This document shows, one piece after another, positions 14,517 through 20,780 of a DNA stretch of 21,173 nucleotides (within the stretch, counting starts at the first letter, position 1; every line of letters begins with the position of its first letter). Below the pieces are notes generated by a model. The model had not been told where the DNA came from. It did not search any database and was given only the letters and a program-made list of their open reading frames with translations. The stretch is from Bacteroidales bacterium (GTDB lineage: Bacteria > Bacteroidota > Bacteroidia > Bacteroidales > VadinHA17): NCBI GenBank assembly GCA_027451265.1, contig DAIDJT010000013.1, positions 1-21,173 of the forward strand, read 5' to 3'. The position numbers and the translations under genes are program-made.

Positions 14517-16686
14517 AACTGTCCACCCTTGTCACCCGGGTGATCCCCTTGACAGACTGAATCTTTTTAATGATCGCGTACAGCACATTGATATTGGGCA
14601 CCAGTACTTCCATCCGTCCTTCAAACAGGCCATTGTTCATGCTGTAGGTGAAGTTCTTGACGGTCACCCCCTTGTACTCTGTAATGATCTCGGTGATCCG
14701 GGCCACAATACCCAGGTTCTCCACTCCCGTCAGCCTGACCTGCGCCAGGAAACCTCTTGCAGCATCCAGCCTTGTCCATCGTGCCCTGACAACCCTGTAT
14801 GGGAAGTTCGATATCATGAAATCGGCATTCGGACAGGTCGCGCGGTGGATCTTAATTCCCTCAAGAACCGTTACAAACCCGAAGATACGGTCGCCAAATA
14901 CAGGATTGCAACACCTGGCCAGTTTATAATCAAGTCCTTCAACCTTCTCGTCAATAACAAGGAAATCACCACCGCTTCCCGTCTCCTCCTGAGGGTGCAG
15001 TTCGGGAGTCCTGGCCGGGCCTTCTTCCGGTTGCTCTTCGGTCCTCAGGAGTACCTTCTTGATCTGCAGGAGGTCCGTTTCGCCAATGGCGATACTGAAA
15101 TAGAGATCCTGTGAGGTCTTGAACCCGTACTCAGTCAGCAGTTTAACCACAGTGGCATCGCCATAGGGTATCTTCCAGTTCTTGAGTCTGCGGGTAAGCA
15201 TCTCCTTGCCGTCGGCGGCCAGCTTGAACTTTTCCTCATTCAGAGCCTGTTTGATCTTGGTGCGGGCTTTGTTGGTGATAACAAACGACAGCCAGTCGCG
15301 CTTCGGAGTTTGTTTGGACGAGGTGATGACTGAAACGTGGTCTCCGTTCTGAAGTTTCTGCTTCAATTGCACATTCCGGCCGTTGATCTTCCCGCCTATG
15401 CATTTGGAGCCCACCTCCGTATGTATGTCAAAGGCAAAGTCGAGCAAGGTGGCTCCCACCGGAAGCTGTCTTACTTCCCCCTTCGGGGTGAACACAAATA
15501 CCTCGTCTGCATAGAGGCCGGGCCTGATCTCACCGAGGAAATCACTTCCCTCCTTTTCCATTGTCCCCAGTACTTCCCGCATCTGCGACATCCAGGTGTC
15601 GAGGCCGCCCTCGCCCTTTATCCCCTTGTAGCGGAAATGGGCGGCAAGACCCTTTTCCGCGATCTCGTCCATTCGCCTGGTGCGTATCTGCACCTCCACC
15701 CAGCGGCCTGCCGGCGTAACAACCGTGGTATGCAGTGACTCATACCCGTTTGTCTTGGGTACGGAGATCCAGTCGCGCATCCTGCTCGGGTCAGGCTGGT
15801 AGAGGTCGGTCACCACGGAATAAACCTGCCAGCAGGAAGATTTCTCATGAGCCGGATCGGCATCAATGATTATCCTTATGGCAAAAATATCGAAGACCTC
15901 CTCGAAGGCTACCCCTTGACGCTTCATTTTCTGCCAGATAGAGTGGATCGATTTGGTGCGGCTTTTCAGTTCGTATCTGATGCCCATGGCATCGAGCTTC
16001 TCCGTCACAGGCTGGGAGAACTCCCTGATGAGCCTGTTCCTGGAGGTGGTTGTCTGCTTCAGCCTGGCTTCAATCTCAGTGAACTCGGCCGGTTCCATGA
16101 GCTTCATGGACAGGTCTTCCATTTCCGACTTGATATTGTAGTAGCCCAGTCTGTGCGCCAGCGGCGCGAAGAGGAAATAGGTCTCTGATGCCACGGGTAG
16201 CCTCTCCTTCTCCGGAAGCCAGTCGAGACGCCTCATGACGAGCAACCGTTCTGCCAGTGCTATAAGTATCACTCTGCCGTCATCTGCAAGTGAAAGCAGG
16301 AGCTTGCGGAAGTTCTCCGCCTGGCCTGTGAAATCCCTGCCTTTGAGTGCAGTGACACGTGATAGTCCTTTTATTACCTGCCTGATCGAGGGATCTTTAA
16401 GAGTATCTATCCGGGTCCATGCCTCTGTGCCCTCCCTGACACCCGAGAGCAGTGCACTTATCACAGCCGGCAGTCCCAGCCCGATGGCCGTGGCGGTCAC
16501 CCTTGCGAGTTCAAGGTAGTACAGCGGCAGTGGTTCACCAAGGTATTTACTGTCAGCCGGATAGTATGCCCTTGCTATTTCCGTGGCAAGGCTCAGAGCC
16601 TTCCTGTCTTCTGCGGTTACAGGGGCAGGCAGTGCTTTGAGCACCAGGCTCTGCCTGCTGCGTATCTGTGCGGCCAGTTCAGCCAT
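14515..16686 (-). CDS. Long RelA/SpoT homologue, probable (p)ppGpp synthetase with dead hydrolase domain
   Basis: The protein has 723 residues. The domains in order are an HD-like region (about 30-190), a RelA/SpoT synthetase (about 235-352), TGS (394-455), a zinc-finger/RIS region (CC at 592-593, Cys618) and a C-terminal ACT domain (648-723). The synthetase keeps Asp266 in FDIFAIR and Glu331 in VEVQIRT, and the PKTNGYESLHTTV loop, so ppGpp synthesis should be possible. The hydrolase residues are gone: the usual HDxxED reads SGVREG (81-86), the earlier metal His is Tyr57, and LADRLHNM reads LAERLLVM (144-151). It therefore resembles a RelA-type enzyme. However, the substrate-loop motif reads RMRD (302-305), closer to RxKD of bifunctional Rel proteins than to ExDD of RelA. 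It lies 6 bp downstream of an SDR gene, suggesting co-transcription. Confidence 0.9.
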   Translation of the reverse strand: MAELAAQIRSRQSLVLKALPAPVTAEDRKALSLATEIARAYYPADSKYLGEPLPLYYLELARVTATAIGLGLPAVISALLSGVREGTEAWTRIDTLKDPSIRQVIKGLSRVTALKGRDFTGQAENFRKLLLSLADDGRVILIALAERLLVMRRLDWLPEKERLPVASETYFLFAPLAHRLGYYNIKSEMEDLSMKLMEPAEFTEIEARLKQTTTSRNRLIREFSQPVTEKLDAMGIRYELKSRTKSIHSIWQKMKRQGVAFEEVFDIFAIRIIIDADPAHEKSSCWQVYSVVTDLYQPDPSRMRDWISVPKTNGYESLHTTVVTPAGRWVEVQIRTRRMDEIAEKGLAAHFRYKGIKGEGGLDTWMSQMREVLGTMEKEGSDFLGEIRPGLYADEVFVFTPKGEVRQLPVGATLLDFAFDIHTEVGSKCIGGKINGRNVQLKQKLQNGDHVSVITSSKQTPKRDWLSFVITNKARTKIKQALNEEKFKLAADGKEMLTRRLKNWKIPYGDATVVKLLTEYGFKTSQDLYFSIAIGETDLLQIKKVLLRTEEQPEEGPARTPELHPQEETGSGGDFLVIDEKVEGLDYKLARCCNPVFGDRIFGFVTVLEGIKIHRATCPNADFMISNFPYRVVRARWTRLDAARGFLAQVRLTGVENLGIVARITEIITEYKGVTVKNFTYSMNNGLFEGRMEVLVPNINVLYAIIKKIQSVKGITRVTRVDS

Positions 16687-16692
16687 GACGTT

Positions 16693-17514
16693 TTATTTTA
16701 GGGGTGAGTTCGGCTCCCTCTTCATCTCGAGGTAATAGCCATAGTCGACCACTGCAGGAATAATTCTCTGCAGCAATGCGGTAAACCTGCCGGCCCAGGT
16801 CATTATCTTGTTTCTCTTCTTTTTGCGTATCCCTTTCAGTACCCACCGTGCCACGTACTCTGGAGACATCATCTTCTTCTCCTCCCGTGGTGAGTTGCCC
16901 TGTTCGGATCCGTCGGCCAGCAGTGCATGTTTGCGTACCTCGGAACTTGTAAATCCGGGCGCGATGATCATGACATGGAGTTTCTCCTTCAGGTTTTCAA
17001 TCCTGATTGTCTCAAGGAATCCGTGCATAGCGAACTTGGAAGCGGAATAACCGGTCCGTCCGGGGAGTCCGTGGAATCCTGCTGTTGAAGAGACACCCAC
17101 GATCGATCCCCTGTTGCTGACAATATAAGGCAGGGCGTACTTTGTGCAGTAAACGGTGCCCCAGAAATTTACATCCATAAGTCGCTTCAACACAGACAGA
17201 TCCACATCATCAAATAAAGCTCTCATTGATATCCCGGCGTTATTGATAAGGATATTGACTGTGCCGAATCTTTCAACTGTTTTTTCAACCAGTTTCCGGC
17301 AATCTTCCTCCCTTGAAACGTCAGTAACGCAAGATAGGACTTCAGCGCCTGCGGCAGTTATTTCCTGTTCCAGGATTGCCAGCCGCTCGGATGAACGTGC
17401 GGCAATGACCACTCTGCTGCCATTGCGTGCGAACTCAAGTGCCGTGGCTCTTCCTATTCCTGAGGAAGCGCCGGTTACAATTACAACCTTGCCGAGGAAT
17501 ATGTTCCGTCTCAT
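16693..17514 (-). CDS. Short-chain dehydrogenase/reductase (classical SDR)
   Basis: From the ATG at 17514 the protein has 273 residues, the usual SDR size. The Rossmann nucleotide motif TGASSGIG lies near residue 14-21, followed by the NNAG segment, the catalytic Ser in GVSSTAG and the YSASK active site (Tyr-x-x-x-Lys). An arginine after the second beta strand (VVIAARSSERL) suggests NADP(H) preference. The basic and hydrophobic C-terminus (GIRKKKRNKIMTWAGRFTALLQRIIPAVVDYGYYLEM) resembles SDRs that sit on membranes, such as the DHRS7 type. A longer frame from 17649 has no family support, and its first part overlaps the promoter candidate. The substrate is unknown. It is immediately upstream of the RSH gene. 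Confidence 0.9.
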   Translation of the reverse strand: MRRNIFLGKVVIVTGASSGIGRATALEFARNGSRVVIAARSSERLAILEQEITAAGAEVLSCVTDVSREEDCRKLVEKTVERFGTVNILINNAGISMRALFDDVDLSVLKRLMDVNFWGTVYCTKYALPYIVSNRGSIVGVSSTAGFHGLPGRTGYSASKFAMHGFLETIRIENLKEKLHVMIIAPGFTSSEVRKHALLADGSEQGNSPREEKKMMSPEYVARWVLKGIRKKKRNKIMTWAGRFTALLQRIIPAVVDYGYYLEMKREPNSPLK

Positions 17515-17533
17515 TTCCCTTACAGATGGATGA

Positions 17534-17561
17534 TAAATATAGTCAGATTTTGTCCATGCAA
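17534..17561 (-). promoter_or_regulatory. Candidate promoter for the SDR-RSH operon
   Basis: On the minus strand, TTG (17561-17559), 17 nt, then TATATTTA (17541-17534) fit TAnnTTTG with one mismatch. The start of transcription would lie about 13 nt before the SDR ATG. Confidence 0.42.
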
Positions 17562-17609
17562 TCCGGGTCCCGGAAAAATACGCAATTTTCGGTAAAAGTG
17601 AGATTTTTT

Positions 17610-17640
17610 TTTGATAGGATAATTTTTTGCCATACATTTG
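17610..17640 (+). promoter_or_regulatory. Consensus promoter of tRNA-Lys
   Basis: TTTG (17610-17613), 19 nt and TACATTTG (17633-17640) are a full Bacteroidota consensus match. The tRNA begins 22 nt after the -7 box. Confidence 0.75.
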
Positions 17641-17661
17641 CACTCTCAAAAAAAACGGACT

Positions 17662-17734
17662 GATTCAGTAGCTCAGCAGGTAGAGCACATCCCTTTTAAG
17701 GATGGGGTCCTGGGTTCGAGCCCCAGCTGGATCA
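17662..17734 (+). tRNA. tRNA-Lys (anticodon TTT)
   Basis: The 73-nt cloverleaf folds fully. The acceptor is GATTCAG/CTGGATC with one G-T pair, the D stem GCTC/GAGC, the anticodon stem CATCC/GGATG with loop CTTTTAA (anticodon TTT), and the T stem CTGGG/CCCAG with loop TTCGAGC. The discriminator is A and CCA is not encoded. It has its own promoter and is followed at once by a terminator. Confidence 0.96.
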
Positions 17735-17871
17735 CAAGGCAGCCTGATGGCTGCTTTTTTATTTGGTATATGCTCGAACCCTCCACTGCGGTCTGGCTGC
17801 TTATCCGCCAGCCGGCGGATGGCACCGGTTCGAGCCCCGGCTGGATCACAAGGCAGCCTGATGGCTGCTTT
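17713..17871 (+). repeat. Direct repeat of the tRNA-Lys 3' end plus terminator (114-bp offset)
   Basis: About 45 bp from the T arm through the acceptor 3' strand and the terminator stem (17713-17757) recur at 17827-17871 with about one mismatch (CCCAG against CCCGG) before the T tract. The second copy lacks the 5' half of a tRNA. The spacer holds an inverted T-arm fragment (GCTCGAACCC, 17772-17781) and a perfect hairpin ATCCGCC-AGCC-GGCGGAT (17803-17820). This is compatible with a decayed tandem tRNA or an att-like duplication. Confidence 0.82.
17739..17760 (+). terminator. Intrinsic terminator of tRNA-Lys
   Basis: The stem GCAGCC / GGCTGC with loop TGAT is followed by six T residues. It begins 5 bp after the tRNA. 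The same hairpin recurs 114 bp downstream. Confidence 0.85.
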
Positions 17872-17936
17872 CTTTTACAATGCCTCGTCCCCTTCCGGGA
17901 ATTCCACTATTTACTGTTCCCTATTGCCTTTTGCCT

Positions 17937-17966
17937 AAAAAAAAGGGACACCCTCCAGGATGCCCC
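17937..17966 (-). terminator. Intrinsic terminator of the Lrp/AsnC gene
   Basis: On the minus strand, GGGGCATCC / GGGTGTCCC (two G-T wobbles) with loop TGGA is followed by eight T residues. It lies about 25 bp after the stop codon. Confidence 0.85.
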
Positions 17967-17991
17967 TCAATCTTTTGCCATCCGGCCGGTA

Positions 17992-18462
17992 TTACTTCGA
18001 TAGTACCGGTATCTGCCTGCTTATTGACTCCTCGAGGGAGATAAGCGTCTCGGTACGCATCACGCCGGGGATTGCCTGAATCTTCTCTGTCAGCACCTCG
18101 CGCAGATGCTCGTTATCACGTGTATAAACCTTGATGAACAACGAGTAATTGCCTGTAGTATAATGACACTCAATAACTTCAGGTATATCCCTGAGTTTGT
18201 TTATTACCTCCTTGTACTTACCGGGATTATCAAGGTAAAGTCCAATGTAGGCGCATGTCCTGAACCCAACCATGATAGGATCAACCTTGAATTCAGATCC
18301 TTTAATAACGCCGATCCTGATCAGCCTCTGGACCCTCTGATGAATTGCCGCACCCGAAACGTTACACTCACGTGCCACCTCGAGATAAGGTATCCTCGCA
18401 TTCTTGGTGATTATGTCCAGAATTTTCCTGTCCAGATTGTCAATTTGCAAAATTTCTGCCAT
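17992..18462 (-). CDS. Lrp/AsnC family transcriptional regulator
   Basis: The 156 residues have the standard layout of the family. An N-terminal winged helix-turn-helix (LDRKILDIITKNARIPYLEVARECNVSGAAIHQRVQRLIRIGVI, about 9-53) is followed by a RAM ligand-binding domain with the expected strand-helix order (TCAYIGLYLDNPGKYKEVINKL, VIECHYTTGNYSLFIKVYTRD, IPGVMRTETLISLEESI). Members form octamers that sense amino acids and bend DNA. The ligand and targets cannot be told from sequence. The gene lies 71 bp after pyrD on the same strand. A TAAATTTG box at 18520-18513 suggests a separate promoter. Confidence 0.93.
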   Translation of the reverse strand: MAEILQIDNLDRKILDIITKNARIPYLEVARECNVSGAAIHQRVQRLIRIGVIKGSEFKVDPIMVGFRTCAYIGLYLDNPGKYKEVINKLRDIPEVIECHYTTGNYSLFIKVYTRDNEHLREVLTEKIQAIPGVMRTETLISLEESISRQIPVLSK

Positions 18463-18512
18463 GATTACTTTCTATAATTTAGTCAACTATCAAAATTCAG
18501 CCTTTAAAATTA

Positions 18513-18520
18513 CAAATTTA
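18513..18520 (-). promoter_or_regulatory. Candidate -7 box for the Lrp/AsnC gene
   Basis: TAAATTTG on the minus strand matches TAnnTTTG in the pyrD-lrp gap, about 50 nt before the Lrp start. No good -33 element is visible. Confidence 0.33.
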
Positions 18521-18533
18521 AAGTAAATCAGGC

Positions 18534-19448
18534 TTAATTCCTATTTATAATCCCGGTTATTCTGCTGACAGAGTCGAATTCTTTTTCAACAAGGTACTTT
18601 TCAATGCCATTTACAATCTCTGTCCCTGACCGGGGATTGATGAATGAGACGGTTCCCACCTGCACTGCTGTGGCACCGGCAAGGATGAACTCGATGGCAT
18701 CCTCTGCATTCATGATTCCTCCAAGCCCGATCACGGGTATCCTGACAGCCCGGGCGACCTGCCATACCATCCTGAGAGCCACCGGTTTGATGGCCGGTCC
18801 TGAGAGACCTCCAGTCACGGTTGAGAGCTTTGGTTTCATTGTAGAGGCATCAATGGCCATGCCTAACAGCGTATTGACCAGCGACACGGCTTCTGCGCCC
18901 TCCCCTTCGGAGATCCTTGCAAACTCAGTTATATCGGTAACATTTGGAGATAGCTTGACTATGAGTGTTTTATGGTACACTTTCCGGACAGCTGCTATGA
19001 CTTCGCGGGCGGAGGCAGGATTGGTCCCGAAGATCATTCCTCCTTTCTTGACATTCGGACATGAGATATTGAGCTCGATGGCCGGAATTGCTGTCAGCAG
19101 GTCAAGCCTCCGTGAGAGCTCCACGTATTCCTCAATCGTGTTGCCATTTACATTGACAATCACATGAGTGTCATATTTCGCAAGAACAGGATAAATGTTC
19201 TTTTCAAAATAGTCGATGCCCTTGTTCTGCAGACCCACCGCGTTAAGCATCCCTGAAGCTGTCTCGGCCATGCGCGGGTACGGATTGCCTTCCCTTGGTT
19301 CCAGGGTGGTACCCTTAACGATGATTCCGCCAAGCTCTGAAAGATCCATGAAATCTTCGAGTTCGGCTCCATAGCCACATGTTCCGGAGGCAAGGATGAC
19401 CGGATTGCGGAACTCCATCGGTCCTATCTTTATCCTGAGGTCTGCCAT
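18534..19448 (-). CDS. pyrD: Dihydroorotate dehydrogenase B, catalytic subunit
   Basis: The protein has 304 residues. It oxidises dihydroorotate to orotate in pyrimidine synthesis, binding FMN in a TIM barrel. The class 1B signature is seen: KGTTLEPREGNPYPRM (45-60), NAVGLQNKG (69-77) and NISCPN with the class 1 catalytic base Cys130. The FMN-phosphate segment GLGGIMNAEDAIEFILAGATAVQVGT is near the C-terminus. The start overlaps the end of pyrK by 19 bp, implying translational coupling and the heterotetrameric, NAD-dependent 1B enzyme. Confidence 0.97.
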   Translation of the reverse strand: MADLRIKIGPMEFRNPVILASGTCGYGAELEDFMDLSELGGIIVKGTTLEPREGNPYPRMAETASGMLNAVGLQNKGIDYFEKNIYPVLAKYDTHVIVNVNGNTIEEYVELSRRLDLLTAIPAIELNISCPNVKKGGMIFGTNPASAREVIAAVRKVYHKTLIVKLSPNVTDITEFARISEGEGAEAVSLVNTLLGMAIDASTMKPKLSTVTGGLSGPAIKPVALRMVWQVARAVRIPVIGLGGIMNAEDAIEFILAGATAVQVGTVSFINPRSGTEIVNGIEKYLVEKEFDSVSRITGIINRN

Positions 19449-20209
19449 TTGAGATCATTTACATTGAAAACAGGTCCGTCAGTACATGAGCAGAGATTTC
19501 CAGAAGTCGTAGGCACCACACAGCAGAGGCATATTCCCAGTCCGCATGCCATGAGGTTCTCAAGTGATACCTCGCAGAAAATTTCCCTGCTGCGGCAGAG
19601 AGCAGCTACAGCTTTCATCATGGGTTCAGGTCCGCAACAGTAAACCCTGTCCCAAGGTTCATTACGGAATTCCGGGATGTCGGTCACAAATCCCCTGTGC
19701 CCCTCCGAGCCGTCCTCGGTAGAAAGATATACCGGCCCGAGGGACGTGAACTCCTTATGACTGAGTATCCTGGACCTGTTGCGAAAACCAAGTGCAAAGT
19801 GAGGCTGCACGCCGGATTCGCTGATTTTCCTCCCAAGATACAGAAGAGGAGCCATACCGCATCCGCCACCTGTCAGTAGGACCCTCTCACCTTTTGCGGG
19901 AAGAGTAAAGGAATTGCCCAGCGGGTAAACGAGATTCAGCTTTTCACCCGGAGTGAGCCGCGATAGCCTCTCAGTACCTGGTCCTGCTGTCTGGATCAGA
20001 AGGGATATGGTGTTTGTTGCGGGGTCGACGTCATGCACTGACAGCGGGCGGCGGAGGAATGTGGACGGACTCTCCGTCACAAGCGCCTGAACGAACTGAC
20101 CAGGTTTTATCTCGGGTAAACCTTCTGATGAATAAACCTTTATAACAAAGAAGCTTTCGGCAAGCCTGCTGTTGCCGGTAACTGTAAGATCTTCAATCCG
20201 CTTTTTCAT
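19430..20209 (-). CDS. pyrK: Dihydroorotate dehydrogenase B, electron transfer subunit
   Basis: The protein has 259 residues. It carries FAD and a [2Fe-2S] cluster and passes electrons from PyrD to NAD+. The FAD-binding motif RRPLSV (53-58) is present, as are the nucleotide-binding segment VLLTGGGCGMAPLLYL (110-125) and the NAD-side CCGPEPMM (191-198). The cluster ligands are Cys222, Cys227, Cys230 and Cys242 in CGLGICLCC...CTDGPVF. The last gap is shorter (11 residues) than in Lactococcus PyrK as I remember it. The ATG at 20209 has a perfect AGGAGG 4 nt upstream, unusual for this window. PyrD follows with overlapping codons. Confidence 0.95.
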   Translation of the reverse strand: MKKRIEDLTVTGNSRLAESFFVIKVYSSEGLPEIKPGQFVQALVTESPSTFLRRPLSVHDVDPATNTISLLIQTAGPGTERLSRLTPGEKLNLVYPLGNSFTLPAKGERVLLTGGGCGMAPLLYLGRKISESGVQPHFALGFRNRSRILSHKEFTSLGPVYLSTEDGSEGHRGFVTDIPEFRNEPWDRVYCCGPEPMMKAVAALCRSREIFCEVSLENLMACGLGICLCCVVPTTSGNLCSCTDGPVFNVNDLKWQTSG

Positions 20210-20213
20210 CAGT

Positions 20214-20233
20214 CCTCCTGAAATGCAAAAATA
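20214..20233 (-). promoter_or_regulatory. pyrKD -7 box and strong ribosome binding site
   Basis: On the minus strand, TATTTTTG (20233-20226) matches TAnnTTTG and AGGAGG (20219-20214) precedes the pyrK ATG. The implied leader is very short. The -33 element is unclear, with a CTG only about 21 nt further upstream. Confidence 0.45.
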
Positions 20234-20253
20234 GACATTTTGGAGTGATTACG

Positions 20254-20706
20254 TCAGGATGGCCTGTACTCTGTAAAAGTTTTATCTGAATAAAATAGAA
20301 CGATTCTCGTAAGCCTTTTTGAACCGGTTTCAGGCTCAATCCCGGCTGTCTTAAATACTTCTTCAATATCCTGACCCTCCATAGAAGGTGACGATGCCTC
20401 TACAGCAGAAGGTGCGGCGTCCTGAGTCTCATATCCATCAACACCGGCAGGCTTACCGGCAGGGATATCCATGTCAAACAGTGTAGGTTGGGATACAACC
20501 TTGTACATGGAGCCACGACCAAACAACAGCCAATCAGCCGACAGGGAAGGGTACCTGTGAAGCATCTTAATTACAAAATCAAGACTTGGATTGTTCCTTC
20601 CGGAAAGTATATGGGAAATTCCCGATGGTTGCACCCCGATTTCCTCGGCAAACTGAGCATAGCTCTTGTTTTCGTTCTGAAGGAAGGCTAGTATACGGTC
20701 TTTCAT
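20254..20706 (-). CDS. Small XRE-family helix-turn-helix regulator
   Basis: The protein has 150 residues from the ATG at 20706; the upstream ATT at 20718 is less likely. Residues 1-60 form a CI/XRE helix-turn-helix: DRILAFLQNENKSYAQFAEEIGVQPSGISHILSGRNNPSLDFVIKML, then the common continuation LSADWLLFGRGSMY. A long Pro/Ala/Glu-rich linker (about 75-120) leads to a short conserved-looking tail RLTRIVLFYSDKTFTEYRP. This layout occurs in many small Bacteroidota regulators (from memory). There is no S24 peptidase domain, so it is not self-cleaving. Upstream sit several TTACA-nn-TGTAA inverted repeats, the likely operators. Its targets are unknown. Confidence 0.85.
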   Translation of the reverse strand: MKDRILAFLQNENKSYAQFAEEIGVQPSGISHILSGRNNPSLDFVIKMLHRYPSLSADWLLFGRGSMYKVVSQPTLFDMDIPAGKPAGVDGYETQDAAPSAVEASSPSMEGQDIEEVFKTAGIEPETGSKRLTRIVLFYSDKTFTEYRPS

Positions 20707-20721
20707 GGTCAGAATCAATTT

Positions 20722-20733
20722 TTACAAATGTAA
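20722..20733. promoter_or_regulatory. Operator candidate A (TTACA-AA-TGTAA)
   Basis: A perfect 5-bp inverted repeat with 2-bp centre, 15 bp before the regulator ATG. On the minus strand it contains TACATTTG, a full TAnnTTTG -7 box, so binding would overlap the promoter. Confidence 0.55.
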
Positions 20734-20745
20734 TGAATATGTGAG

Positions 20746-20762
20746 TTACATGTGTCATGTAA
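20746..20762. promoter_or_regulatory. Operator candidate B (TTACATG-TGT-CATGTAA)
   Basis: A perfect 7-bp inverted repeat with a 3-bp spacer between sites A and C. It shares the TTACA/TGTAA arms but is longer. Confidence 0.55.
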
Positions 20763-20768
20763 ACTTAA

Positions 20769-20780
20769 TTACAAATGTAA
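20769..20780. promoter_or_regulatory. Operator candidate C (TTACA-AA-TGTAA)
   Basis: Identical to site A, centred 47 bp from it. It also contains TACATTTG on the minus strand. Confidence 0.55.

Noticed and set aside
14383..15114. Plus-strand open frame of 243 codons
   Set aside because: It overlaps the ends of dnaE2 and the RSH gene, and its translation is an antisense reading of the ACT and zinc-finger region; no domain is seen.
17638..18003. Plus-strand open frame of 121 codons
   Set aside because: It reads through the tRNA-Lys gene, its terminator and the duplicated 3' end, so its internal repeat is the tRNA duplication and not a protein repeat.
20254..20706. QPTLF in the XRE regulator as a beta-clamp-binding peptide
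   Set aside because: It matches QxxLF by chance-level pattern only and lies in a low-complexity linker; no replication link is seen.
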